Shown piece after piece: positions 44,289 through 52,896 of a stretch of 64,000 nt of DNA (positions are counted from its first letter, which is position 1; each line of letters opens with the position of its first letter). The notes beneath the pieces are model-generated. The model was not told the DNA's origin, ran no database searches, and was given only the letters and a program-made list of their open reading frames with translations. A program made the position numbers and the translations under genes. Source of the stretch: Litorisediminicola beolgyonensis (GTDB lineage Bacteria; Pseudomonadota; Alphaproteobacteria; Rhodobacterales; Rhodobacteraceae); contig NZ_JBHTMU010000017.1 of NCBI RefSeq assembly GCF_042679605.1, forward strand, positions 1 to 64,000, given 5' to 3'.

Positions 44289-44310
44289 GGGCGGTCCTGA
44301 CGGGCCGCCC
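44289..44310 (+). other. Hairpin between capsid and decoration genes
   Basis: GGGCGG (44289-44294) pairs with CCGCCC (44305-44310), followed by a mixed T-rich run (TTGGTCTTTC). It may attenuate transcription or protect capsid mRNA. Confidence 0.4.
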
Positions 44311-44336
44311 TTGGTCTTTCCACGAGGATCCTCCCC

Positions 44337-44672
44337 ATGAAAACCTACGTCCAGCCCGGCAACACCATCACCCTGACCGCGCCCTATGCCGTCGCCTCCG
44401 GCGATGGCCTGCTCGTCGGTTCCATCTTCGGCATTGCCGCCGGGGCGGCCGCCCTCGGCGAGCCCGTCGAGGCCGCGCTCGTCGGCGTCTTCGACATCAT
44501 CAAGGTCGGCTCCCAGGCCTGGACCGTCGGCGCGAAGGTCTATTGGGACGACACCAACAAGCGCTGCACCACGGTCGCGACCGACAACACCCTCATCGGC
44601 GTGGCCGTCGAGGCGGTGGCGAGCGGCGCGGGCGACACCATCGGCCGGGTGCGCCTGAACGCGGCCTTCTGA
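44337..44672 (+). CDS. DUF2190 capsid decoration protein
   Basis: This 111-aa protein starts YVQPGNTITLTAPYAVASGDGLLVGS and ends with AGDTIGRVRLNAAF, the full DUF2190 signature of a beta-barrel head-decorating protein. It follows the capsid gene as usual. Its stop overlaps the next start (TGATG). Confidence 0.9.
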   Translation: MKTYVQPGNTITLTAPYAVASGDGLLVGSIFGIAAGAAALGEPVEAALVGVFDIIKVGSQAWTVGAKVYWDDTNKRCTTVATDNTLIGVAVEAVASGAGDTIGRVRLNAAF

Positions 44673-44983
44673 TGAGCGCCTTCGCCGCCGCCGTGGGCGC
44701 GCTCTTCGGCGATCCGAACATCGGCCGGGACGCGGTCTACATCGCCGACGGCGGCGCGCCCCTGCTGGTGCGTACCGTCGCCCGGCGTGCGGACGCGGTC
44801 ACCGACTTCGGCGACGCGCGGCTCTGGTCCGAAACCACCCGGATCGACCTGCGCGTGGCCGAGGTGGCGAACCCGCGCCCCGGCGACAGGATCGAGATCG
44901 ATGGCGACGCCTTCCTCATCCAGGGAGAGCCCGTCCGCGACCGCGAGCGGCTGGTCTGGACCGTGGATCTGAGGCCCGCGTGA
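44672..44983 (+). CDS. Head-tail attachment protein
   Basis: This is a 103-aa protein. The order and size match lambda FII-like or phage head-tail joining proteins, and ARLWSETTRIDLRVAEVANPRPGDRIEIDGDAFLI has the beta-sandwich pattern of that group. It overlaps DUF2190 by one base and the next gene by 4 bases. Confidence 0.65.
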   Translation: MSAFAAAVGALFGDPNIGRDAVYIADGGAPLLVRTVARRADAVTDFGDARLWSETTRIDLRVAEVANPRPGDRIEIDGDAFLIQGEPVRDRERLVWTVDLRPA

Positions 44984-45609
44984 AACTGAAGCTCGACATC
45001 GATCCCGACATCGTCGCGATGATGGCGGCGGAGGTCGCGGCGGGCGAACGCGCTGTGACCGCCGCAATGCGCGAGGCCGGGACCGAGCTCAAGACAGCTT
45101 GGCGCACCCAGATCACCAGTGCGGGGCTTGGGCCCCGGCTCGCCAACTCGATCCGCAACCAGAACTTCCCGAGGTCGGGCGAAAGCCTGGATGCCGCGGC
45201 GCTGGTCTGGTCAAAAGCGCCGGTCATCGTCGGCGCGCATGACACGGGGCCGCTGATCCGCTCGAAGATTGGGTTCTGGCTGGCGATCCCGCTGCCCGCC
45301 GCAGGCAAGTCCCTGCGCGGCGGCCGGATCACCCCCGGCGAATGGGAACGGCGACGTGGGCTGCGCCTGCGCTTCGTCTATCGCCGCACAGGTCCGAGCC
45401 TGCTGGTGGCGGAGGGACGGCTGAACACGAAGGGTCAGGCGGTGGTGTCGCGCTCGAAGACCGGGCGCGGCAAGGTCACCGCGTCGATCTTCCTGCTGGT
45501 GCCGCAGGTCAAGCTGCCGAAGCGGCTGGATCTGGCGCGGGACGCGGACCGTGCGCTGGACAGCGTGCCGGGGCTGATCGTGGCGAATTGGGTGGAGGCG
45601 AAGCTGTAG
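44980..45609 (+). CDS. Tail completion protein (DUF6441-like)
   Basis: This 209-aa protein starts with GTG overlapping the previous stop. AVTAAMREAGTELKTAWRTQITSAGLGPRLANSIRNQNFP is typical of the Z-like/DUF6441 tail completion proteins, which connect tail to head. It is followed at once by the leftward glycosylase-like gene, which breaks the operon. Confidence 0.7.
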   Translation: MKLKLDIDPDIVAMMAAEVAAGERAVTAAMREAGTELKTAWRTQITSAGLGPRLANSIRNQNFPRSGESLDAAALVWSKAPVIVGAHDTGPLIRSKIGFWLAIPLPAAGKSLRGGRITPGEWERRRGLRLRFVYRRTGPSLLVAEGRLNTKGQAVVSRSKTGRGKVTASIFLLVPQVKLPKRLDLARDADRALDSVPGLIVANWVEAKL

Positions 45610-45642
45610 GAAACTTCAACGAGCCGGGTCCTTGGCAAGGGC

Positions 45643-46431
45643 CTACCGAGCGAGTTTCCGAAGCTTCTGTCTCAACGACTGTGATGCGTGTTGCAGCCAG
45701 TCGACGCGATAACGGACTGGATCCTTCGGGTTCAGATCCTGCGGATCCTTCAGGCCAAGATAGATGTCGACTTGGCTTCCGCTGGATCGTGAGGGATGCG
45801 CGAGTGCTCCGAGAAGTTGTTCCTCCTGAATATGCCCCTGCGCGACGCACCAGTGGAGCGCATCAAGGGGCGTGGGCCCAAGCGCAAGGAAAAAGGCGTT
45901 ATGTGGCAAGGCTTGCAAGGATGGCAGGAAATCCCTGTGGAAACCGGCAGCGAAGGCCTCGGATCGTAGAACTTGGTCAAAGCTGCCAGCGAACATCTTC
46001 CCATTTCTGAACGCTGCATGCGGAATGACGGAGGTGGCATGGAGTGCATCGTACGAAGTTGACCACAGCTCACCCGCGTCTCGGACGCCCAGCAACTCGT
46101 TGATCTTCGTTGCATTGAGCATCTTCACAAGGTTGGGGCGCATCGATTCATCCCCAAACGCCGCGAGGCTCTTCACCTGATAAAGGATCTGATCTTCGTT
46201 CATTCCTCTGGAGGACAGCGCCTTCACTTCATCGTATGCGAGCAGCATTTGGTGCGGTCCCGGCGTAATGCCGACAATCACGATTCTGGCGCACTTATTT
46301 ACGTACTCGAATGGCATATAGAAGACGGTATCTCGTCCTCGTTGATCCACCACGAGTGCTGGATCATTTGCAGCCGAAGCGCCTCGTGACTCAATTACAT
46401 GTCGGTATTTCGGGAAAAGAACAGGCTGCAA
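45643..46431 (-). CDS. Uracil-DNA glycosylase-like protein (moron)
   Basis: This 262-aa protein is on the strand opposite to the tail operon. IVIVGITPGPHQ (about 50-61) is like the first motif of the UDG superfamily (G-x-x-P-G). ALAHPSRSSGSQVDIYLG (about 209-226) has the HPS of the second motif, and the spacing between them fits a family fold. A TTG at 46431 with a perfect GGAGG 7 bases upstream is the best start; an ATG at 46509 would overlap the neighbour by 23 bases and has no such site. GC content is lower than in the adjacent phage genes. It could excise modified bases, acting as defence against other phages or as DNA repair. Function inferred. Confidence 0.65.
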   Translation of the reverse strand: MQPVLFPKYRHVIESRGASAANDPALVVDQRGRDTVFYMPFEYVNKCARIVIVGITPGPHQMLLAYDEVKALSSRGMNEDQILYQVKSLAAFGDESMRPNLVKMLNATKINELLGVRDAGELWSTSYDALHATSVIPHAAFRNGKMFAGSFDQVLRSEAFAAGFHRDFLPSLQALPHNAFFLALGPTPLDALHWCVAQGHIQEEQLLGALAHPSRSSGSQVDIYLGLKDPQDLNPKDPVRYRVDWLQHASQSLRQKLRKLAR

Positions 46432-46486
46432 TCTCGATCCTCCACTGACGATCAATGAAGTATCTGTAAGCGAACGGCTTTCCAAG

Positions 46487-46906
46487 ATGCCCACCTCTCG
46501 TGAAACCATCCTCGCCGCGCTGCACACACGGCTCTCGGCGCTGCCCGCCACGGCCCTGCGCGGCGACGTGCTGCCCGAACGCGTGCCCGCAGAGGGCCTG
46601 CTGATCCTGCGCGACGGCGAACCCGGCGAGCCCGAAGTGACGCTGTCGCCGCTGCAGTACCACTACCAGCACCGCGCCGAGATCGAGGCGGTCGTGCAGG
46701 GCCCCGACCGTGACGCTGCCTTCGACACGTTGACCGCCAGCATCGGCTCGAGGCTTGCCGCTGACCGCACGTTGGGCGGGCTCTGCGATTGGGTCGAGGC
46801 CGAAGCGCCGCGGCCCGTGGATCTGTCGGTCGAAGGCGCGGCGAACCTGAAGGCCGCCGTGATCCCGGTGGTGCTGCACTATTCCACGGCCGACGCTCTG
46901 GCCTGA
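46487..46906 (+). CDS. Tail terminator-like protein
   Basis: This is a 139-aa protein. TILAALHTRLSALPATALRGDVLPE and the middle YQHRAEIEAVVQGPDRDAAFDTL match the lambda U-type or 'acyl-CoA transferase-like' tail terminator proteins of this phage group. It ends tail tube polymerisation. It resumes the rightward tail operon after the interruption. Confidence 0.7.
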   Translation: MPTSRETILAALHTRLSALPATALRGDVLPERVPAEGLLILRDGEPGEPEVTLSPLQYHYQHRAEIEAVVQGPDRDAAFDTLTASIGSRLAADRTLGGLCDWVEAEAPRPVDLSVEGAANLKAAVIPVVLHYSTADALA

Positions 46907-46930
46907 CCCCGACAACCCGAGGAGAACACC

Positions 46931-47872
46931 ATGGCACGAGCCCAGGGGGCGCGGGCGCTGATGGCGCTTGCGTTCGAGACGACCTATGGAACGCCGCCCG
47001 CGAGCGGCTTCACCCGCATGCCCTTCGCCAGCACCTCGCTCGGCGCGGAGCAGCCGCTCCTCAATTCCGAGCTTCTCGGCTACGGCCGCGATCCGCTGGC
47101 GCCGATCAAGGACGCGGTGACGGCGGACGGCGACATCGTCGTGCCGCTCGACGCGGAGGCCTTCGGCTTCTGGCTGAAGGCGGCCTTCGGCGCGCCGACG
47201 ACCACGGGCGTGGAAGCACCGTACAGCCACGAATTCCAGTCGGGGTCCTGGACGCTGCCCTCGATGGCGATCGAGACCGGCATGCCGGAGGTGCCGCGAT
47301 ACGCGATGTACTCGGGCTGCGTGCTCGACCAGATCACCTGGCAGATGCAGCGATCGGGCCTGTTGACGGCCACAGCGCGGCTGGTGGCGCAGGGCGAGAC
47401 GGTCGGGACCACGACCAGCGCCGGAACGCCCGCCGCACTGGAGCTGAAGCGCTTCGGCCATTTCAACGGCGCGATCAGCCGCAACGGCACAGCGCTCGGC
47501 AACGTGGTCTCCGCGGAGATCACCTATGCCAACAATCTCGACCGGATCGAGACGATCCGCTCGGACGGCCGCATCGACGGTGCGGACCCGTCCATCGCCG
47601 CGCTGACCGGTCGGATCGAGGTGCGCTTCGCCGACCAGACGCTGGTGACGCAGGCGATCAACGGCGAGGCCTGCGAGATGGAATTCGCCTATGTCCTGCC
47701 GTCCGGCGAGAGCTTCACCTTCACCGTGCACGCCGTCTACCTGCCGCGCCCGCGGATCGAGATTTCCGGGCCGCAGGGCGTGCAGGCCACCTTCGACTGG
47801 CAGGCCGCCCGCGACAGCGTTGTCGGCCGGATGTGCACAGCAACCCTGATCAACGACATCGAGGTGTACTGA
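46931..47872 (+). CDS. Major tail tube protein
   Basis: This is a 313-aa protein. LAFETTYGTPPASGFTRMPFASTSL near the N-terminus and EIRFADQT-like segments (GRIEVRFADQTLV) are characteristic of the phage tail tube protein family in siphophages of alphaproteobacteria. It builds the tail tube. It precedes the tail assembly chaperone gene, as is standard. Confidence 0.88.
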   Translation: MARAQGARALMALAFETTYGTPPASGFTRMPFASTSLGAEQPLLNSELLGYGRDPLAPIKDAVTADGDIVVPLDAEAFGFWLKAAFGAPTTTGVEAPYSHEFQSGSWTLPSMAIETGMPEVPRYAMYSGCVLDQITWQMQRSGLLTATARLVAQGETVGTTTSAGTPAALELKRFGHFNGAISRNGTALGNVVSAEITYANNLDRIETIRSDGRIDGADPSIAALTGRIEVRFADQTLVTQAINGEACEMEFAYVLPSGESFTFTVHAVYLPRPRIEISGPQGVQATFDWQAARDSVVGRMCTATLINDIEVY

Positions 47873-47874
47873 CG

Positions 47875-48312
47875 ATGCTGACGCTCGACCTGACCAATGC
47901 CCCGCGCTGGCATGACCTCGCGCCCGGCGTCCGGGTGCAGTTGCGCCCGCTGACCACGGTGCTGATGGTGGCGACGCGAAGCGATCCCGCCGTAGAAGCG
48001 GTGCCCGAGGACGCCTCTGACGAGGAGCGCGCCGTCGCCTTCGCCAAAGCGCTCGCGCGGCGTGCCGTGCTCGCCTGGGACGGCATCGGCGATACCGACG
48101 GCAAGCCCATTGACCCGAGTCCGGACGCCGTCGATGCCCTTCTCGACCTCTGGCCGATCTTCGAGGCCTTCCAGTTGACCTATGTCTCGAAGGGCCTGCT
48201 GCTGGAACAGGAAAAAAACTCCTCCTCGCTCTCGCCGAATGGTCCTTCGGCGGGGGCGAGCGCTACTGCGAAGCCTGCGAGCGAGCCTGCCCGGACTGCC
48301 CGGCGCGGCTGA
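47875..48312 (+). CDS. Tail assembly chaperone G, with -1 frameshift product GT to 48539
   Basis: The G product (145 aa) reads to the TGA at 48310. Within it, A-AAA-AAC at 48213-48219 is a perfect slippery heptamer in the zero frame. A -1 slip there continues without stop to TGA at 48537 and gives a 221-aa GT protein with a cysteine-rich T part (CEACERACPDCPARL) and ELLPVIEAVMVAKLNEQ at the end, which does not occur in the zero frame. This is the classic G/GT arrangement between tail tube and tape measure genes. The GT stop overlaps the tape measure start by 8 bases. Confidence 0.85.
   Translation: MLTLDLTNAPRWHDLAPGVRVQLRPLTTVLMVATRSDPAVEAVPEDASDEERAVAFAKALARRAVLAWDGIGDTDGKPIDPSPDAVDALLDLWPIFEAFQLTYVSKGLLLEQEKNSSSLSPNGPSAGASATAKPASEPARTARRG
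48213..48219 (+). promoter_or_regulatory. Programmed -1 ribosomal frameshift site
   Basis: AAAAAAC is read as A-AAA-AAC in the G frame, which is the strongest known -1 slippery heptamer. It produces the tail assembly chaperone GT fusion. The phage DNA is very GC-rich, so a run of seven A is exceptional there. Confidence 0.85.
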
Positions 48313-48531
48313 ACCGTCCGGAAACGCCGGAAGGTTGGCAGGTCTGGGATCTCGTCGGCCGCCTTGGCGGTCAGCTGCGCGTGCTGCCGGGCGCCGTGAT
48401 TGGCTGGGACATGTCGGCGGCGCTGGCCCTCGGGGACGCGCTCGGCGTGCCGCCGCTCGCCATGGCCGAACTGCTGCCCGTCATCGAAGCGGTGATGGTC
48501 GCCAAGCTCAACGAACAGATGGATCACTCCC

Positions 48532-50949
48532 ATGGCTGAGAAGAGGGTCAGCGTCCGCCTCGCAGCGTTCGGCGGACGGCAGGTGCGCGCCGAGCTGGAA
48601 GGTGTCGGCGAAGCCGGGTCGCGCGGCTTCGGACGGCTGAGCCGGGAGATGGAGGCGGTGAACGCCCGGCTCGCGGCTTTCTCGCGCCGGGTCCGGGTCG
48701 CGGCCGCCGCTGCGGTGGCCGCCGCAGCCGCCGCTGGCGTGGCGATGATCCGCTCCGGCCTCCAGACGGTCGACGCGCAGTCCAAGCTCGCGCAGTCGCT
48801 CGGCACCACCGTCGCCTCGATCCAGACGCTCGAGCGCGCGGGCGAGCTGGCGGGCGTGTCGATGTCCGGTATCGAGCAGGCGACGAAGGACCTGACGCGC
48901 CGTCTCAGCCAAGCTGCGGCCGGGACCGGCCCCGCCGCCGACGCGCTCGACCGGCTGGGGCTCTCGGCCAACGAGCTGATCGCGCTGCCGCTGGACCAGC
49001 GGGTTGGTGCGATCAACGCCGCCATCGAGAGTTTCGTGCCTGCCGCCGAGCGCGCCGCCGTTGCGGGGCAGCTTTTCGGCGAGGAAGGCTCGATCGCCAT
49101 GTCGCGGATCGACACGGCGACGCTGCGCCAGGCGACAGAGGACGTGCTTGCTTTTGGTGTGGTCGTCTCTGAACAGGATGCCGACCAGATCGAGCGGACG
49201 AACGACGCGATCTCCCGGCTCGGGCTGATCTGGCGCGGGTTGTCGAACCAGCTCGCAGTCGCCGCAGCCCCCGCGCTGGAGGCGGTTGCGGACGCCATGG
49301 CAGCGCTTGCCAGTCGCACCGGGCCGCTTGGCGTCGCGATCCGCGGCCTCTTCGACAACATCGGCCGCCTGACCACCTACGCCGCGACCTTCGCCGCCTT
49401 CCTCGCGGGCCGCTGGGTCGCCGGCATGGCCGCTGCGGCGCTCTCGGTCCGGGGCCTCGCCACAGCACTGGTCGTCCTGCGCGGCGCGCTGATCCGGACC
49501 GGCATCGGCGCGCTGATCGTCGGTGCGGGTGAGCTCGTCTACCAGTTCACTCGCCTCGTCTCCGGCGCGGGCGGGTTCGGCGAGGCGATGTCGCTCCTGA
49601 AGGACCTCGCCGTCGAGGTCTGGGAGCGGATCCGCATGGGCGCGGCAGCGGCTGGGGCCGCTGCCACCGCGATGTTCTTCGACCTGAAGGCGGACGCCGC
49701 GTTGGCCACGCAGAGCGCCATCGAGAGCGTCGTGGCCTTCGGCAACACCGCCGCGAACACCTTCGAGGGTGCCTATGAGGCGATCAAGGCGATCTGGGGC
49801 TTGTTGCCCGCCGCCATCGGCGACCTGGCGTTCCAGGCCGCCAACAGCCTGATCGACGGCGTGGAAGCGATGCTGAACGGGGTGGTCTCGCGGATCAACA
49901 CGTTCATCGGCGGGATCAATCAGGGCCTGGAAGCGCTCGGGTCCGAACGACGGATCTCGATTATCCCGGATCTTGAGCTGGGCCAGATTGAGAACCGGTT
50001 TGAGGGTGCTGCGAGGGCCGCGACGACTGCCGCGCAGACGGCGTTCGACCGGGCCTTCGAAGAGAACCCGCTCACAAACCCCGATCTCGGGCTCACCGAG
50101 ACGGCCAATTCTGCACTGGCCACAGCCAACACGTATCGCGGCGCCGCGCGGGATTTGGCCGAAGGTGCTCGTGCGCCACTTGCAAGCTGGCAGGCCCTGC
50201 GTGACGCTGTGCAGGGCAGCGCCGAGGGCGGCACCGATGCGCTGACTGAGGCAATGACTGCGGCGGAACGGTTCGAGACCGCGCTCGATGGGGCCGGACA
50301 GGCGGCGACCAATGCCGGTGCGGCCGCGGGTGCTGCGGCTGCTGCGGCCGAGCCCAACGTCGAGACGGCGGTCACCGGCTGGCAGGCGGTCACGGCGGCG
50401 CTGTCTGACTTCGCCAGCAAGGCCCGCGACATCGGAGGCGACATCGGCCAGAGCCTCGTCGGCGCCTTCCAGTCGGCCGAGAACGCGGTGGGCCAGTTCG
50501 TGAAGACCGGGAAGCTGAACTTCCGCGATCTCGTCACCACTCTGCTCGCCGATCTGGCCCAGCTCGCGGCGCGGCGGTTCATCCTCGGGCCGATCGCCAA
50601 CGCGCTCTCTGGCGTGTTCTCCGGGGCGGGCGGCATTTTCGCGAACGTCCTGCATGCGGGCGGGATGGTCGGCTCTGCCGGGCCCTCGCGCATGGTCCCG
50701 GCCATGGCCTTCGCCGCTGCCCCGCGAATGCATGGCGGCGGGATGGCTGGGCTTCGTCACGACGAGGTGCCCGCGATCCTGCAGCGTGGAGAGCGGGTGC
50801 TGTCGCGACGCGAAGCGCAGAGCTACGGCGCAGGCGGCGGCGTCAATGTCACGATCATGGCCCGCGACGCCGAGAGTTTCCGGCAGTCCCGCACGCAGGT
50901 CGCGGCGGATATCGCCCGCGCCGTGTCGCTCGGGCGGAGGGGCATGTGA
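48532..50949 (+). CDS. Tail tape measure protein
   Basis: This 805-aa protein sets tail length. It has an N-terminal helical region, an Ala/Val-rich membrane-like segment (about 55-75), a second hydrophobic block (about 275-340), long Ala/Glu-rich helices, and a C-terminal region with FRDLVTTLLADLAQLAARRFILGPIANALSG and HAGGMVG, LRHDEVPAILQRGERVLSRRE that is standard in lambda-like tape measure proteins of this group. It starts inside the GT stop. The next start overlaps its TGA. Confidence 0.92.
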   Translation: MAEKRVSVRLAAFGGRQVRAELEGVGEAGSRGFGRLSREMEAVNARLAAFSRRVRVAAAAAVAAAAAAGVAMIRSGLQTVDAQSKLAQSLGTTVASIQTLERAGELAGVSMSGIEQATKDLTRRLSQAAAGTGPAADALDRLGLSANELIALPLDQRVGAINAAIESFVPAAERAAVAGQLFGEEGSIAMSRIDTATLRQATEDVLAFGVVVSEQDADQIERTNDAISRLGLIWRGLSNQLAVAAAPALEAVADAMAALASRTGPLGVAIRGLFDNIGRLTTYAATFAAFLAGRWVAGMAAAALSVRGLATALVVLRGALIRTGIGALIVGAGELVYQFTRLVSGAGGFGEAMSLLKDLAVEVWERIRMGAAAAGAAATAMFFDLKADAALATQSAIESVVAFGNTAANTFEGAYEAIKAIWGLLPAAIGDLAFQAANSLIDGVEAMLNGVVSRINTFIGGINQGLEALGSERRISIIPDLELGQIENRFEGAARAATTAAQTAFDRAFEENPLTNPDLGLTETANSALATANTYRGAARDLAEGARAPLASWQALRDAVQGSAEGGTDALTEAMTAAERFETALDGAGQAATNAGAAAGAAAAAAEPNVETAVTGWQAVTAALSDFASKARDIGGDIGQSLVGAFQSAENAVGQFVKTGKLNFRDLVTTLLADLAQLAARRFILGPIANALSGVFSGAGGIFANVLHAGGMVGSAGPSRMVPAMAFAAAPRMHGGGMAGLRHDEVPAILQRGERVLSRREAQSYGAGGGVNVTIMARDAESFRQSRTQVAADIARAVSLGRRGM

Positions 50950-51575
50950 TGGCGTTTCACGAGGTCCGGTTTCCCGACAACATCAGCCGCGGCGCGCGGG
51001 GCGGGCCGGAGCGGCGCACCCAGATCGTCGAGCTCGCCTCGGGCGACGAGGAGCGCAACGCGAGCTGGGCCAATTCGCGCCGTCGCTATGATGTCGCCTA
51101 CGGCATCCGCCGCGCGGACGATCTTGCGGCGGTCGTTGCCTTCTTTGAAGCACGAAACGGGCGGCTGCATGGCTTCCGATTCAAGGATTGGGGCGACCAT
51201 AAGTCCTGCCTGCCCTCGGCCACGCCATCGCCAACCGACCAGGCGATCGGCACCGGCGACGGCGCGATGACCGCCTTCCAGCTGGTCAAGCGCTACGCCT
51301 CCGGGGCGCAATCCTGGACGCGCGCCATCGCCAAGCCGGTGGCAGGCAGCGTCCGCATCGCGCTGTCGAGCGTCGAGCAGCCCTCCGGCTGGTCGGTCGA
51401 CGCCACGACCGGCCTCATCACCTTCGCCGCCGCGCCGGGCTCCGGCGTCACGGTCACCGCAGGTTTCGAGTTCGACGTGCCGGTCCGCTTCGACACGGAC
51501 GCGCTCGACGTGACGCTCGACCTCGAGCGGCTCGGCTCGATCACCTCCATTCCGCTTCTGGAACTGCGCCGATGA
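50949..51575 (+). CDS. DUF2460 tail protein (GTA-like distal tail)
   Basis: This is a 208-aa protein. FHEVRFPDNISRGARGGPERRTQIVELASG is the DUF2460 N-terminal signature, with later RFKDWGDHKSC. It corresponds to the first distal tail gene of the Rhodobacter gene transfer agent cluster. Its start is coupled to the tape measure stop (TGATG) and it overlaps the next gene by 4 bases. Confidence 0.92.
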   Translation: MAFHEVRFPDNISRGARGGPERRTQIVELASGDEERNASWANSRRRYDVAYGIRRADDLAAVVAFFEARNGRLHGFRFKDWGDHKSCLPSATPSPTDQAIGTGDGAMTAFQLVKRYASGAQSWTRAIAKPVAGSVRIALSSVEQPSGWSVDATTGLITFAAAPGSGVTVTAGFEFDVPVRFDTDALDVTLDLERLGSITSIPLLELRR

Positions 51576-52456
51576 AGACACTTGATCCCGCCCTGCAGGC
51601 CCATCTCGAGGAGGGCACGACCATGCTCGCCTGGTGCTGGCGGATCACGCGCGCCGATGGCGTCACCTTCGGTTTCACCGATCACGACCGGACGCTGAGC
51701 TTCGACGGGACCGACTTCGAGCCCGAGAGCGGGCTCACGGCGTCGGAGGTGCGCACGGGCTCGGACCTGTCGGTCGATGCGCAGGACGCCGAGGGCGTGC
51801 TGACCTCCGACCGGATCACCGAGACTGACATCCTCGACGGCCGCTGGGACAATGCCGAGGTCGAGGTCTGGCGGGTGAATTGGGCCGATACGTCCCAGCG
51901 CGTACTGATGCCACGCGGGGCCATCGGGCAGATCCGGCGCGGGCGTCTGGCCTTCGTCGCGGAGGTCCGTTCGCTCGCGCATGTGCTGGGCCAGACGGTT
52001 GGGCGGACCTTCCAGGCGACCTGCGACGCTGCGCTCGGCGACGCGCGCTGCGGCGTCGATCTGGAAGAACCTGCCTTCAAGGGCACGGGCGCGGTGATCG
52101 ATCTCCTGCGTGACCGCGCCTTCACCGCCTCGGGGTTGGGCGCATTCACCCCCAGCTGGTTCACATTCGGGACGCTGGACTGGACGAGCGGTGCAAACGG
52201 GGGGCGGCGCACCGAGGTGCTGGGCCATGACGTCACCGACGGCATCGCTGTGCTGACGCTGCTCGAAGCGCCGGTGCGCGCGATCACCGAGGGCGACGGT
52301 TTCGTAATCCGTGCGGGCTGCGACAAGCGGATCGAGACCTGTGGCGCGAAGTTCGCGAACACCGCCAACTTTCGCGGTTTCCCGCACATCCCCGGCCAGG
52401 ACGCGGTGCTGCGCTACGCCACCAAGGATGGCGGCCACGAGGGGTCCGTGCTGTGA
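51572..52456 (+). CDS. DUF2163 / BR0599-type tail hub protein
   Basis: This is a 294-aa protein. The N-terminal part (HLEEGTTMLAWCWRITRADG) is DUF2163. The C-terminal part (GCDKRIETCGAKFANTANFRGFPHIPGQDAVL) is the phage_BR0599 domain with two conserved cysteines, and CDAALGDARCGVDL adds another pair. It is homologous in layout to GTA orfg13. Part of the tail tip. Confidence 0.93.
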   Translation: MKTLDPALQAHLEEGTTMLAWCWRITRADGVTFGFTDHDRTLSFDGTDFEPESGLTASEVRTGSDLSVDAQDAEGVLTSDRITETDILDGRWDNAEVEVWRVNWADTSQRVLMPRGAIGQIRRGRLAFVAEVRSLAHVLGQTVGRTFQATCDAALGDARCGVDLEEPAFKGTGAVIDLLRDRAFTASGLGAFTPSWFTFGTLDWTSGANGGRRTEVLGHDVTDGIAVLTLLEAPVRAITEGDGFVIRAGCDKRIETCGAKFANTANFRGFPHIPGQDAVLRYATKDGGHEGSVL

Positions 52457-52887
52457 CCTCCGCTAATCCCACCCGCGTCATCGCCATAGCGCGGTCCTGG
52501 CTCGGCACGCCGTACCACGACCAGGCCAGCCTTCGGGGCGTCGGCTGCGACTGCCTCGGGCTCGCGCGAGGCATCTGGCGCGATGTCGTCGGCCCCGAGC
52601 CGTTCCCGATCCCGCCCTACAGCCGGGACTGGGGCGAGACCGGGCCGCGCGAGGTTCTGGCCGAGGGCGCGCGGAGCATGATGGTCGAGGAGTCGCCCGC
52701 CGAGGCTGGTCCCGGCGCGCTGGTGCTCTTCCGCATGAAGCCCCGCGCCATCGCCAAGCATGTCGGGATCCTCACCGGGCCCGATACCTTCCTCCACGCC
52801 TATGAGCGGCTCGGCGTAATCGAGGAGCCGCTCACGCAATTCTGGCGGCGGCGCATCGCCTTCGCCTTCCTGTTTCCGCAACGCTGA
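52453..52887 (+). CDS. NlpC/P60 peptidase tail protein
   Basis: This 144-aa protein starts with GTG in overlap with the previous stop. GVGCDCLGLARG holds the catalytic Cys34, and KHVGILTG the likely His103. It is the NlpC/P60 cell wall peptidase of the GTA-type tail tip, which opens peptidoglycan on infection. Confidence 0.93.
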   Translation: MTSANPTRVIAIARSWLGTPYHDQASLRGVGCDCLGLARGIWRDVVGPEPFPIPPYSRDWGETGPREVLAEGARSMMVEESPAEAGPGALVLFRMKPRAIAKHVGILTGPDTFLHAYERLGVIEEPLTQFWRRRIAFAFLFPQR

Positions 52888-52896
52888 GACCCCGAC

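Noticed and set aside
48508..50760. 750-codon open frame opposite the tape measure gene
   Set aside because: Antisense shadow; the tape measure gene is well supported and the antisense product is Arg/Glu-rich without domains.
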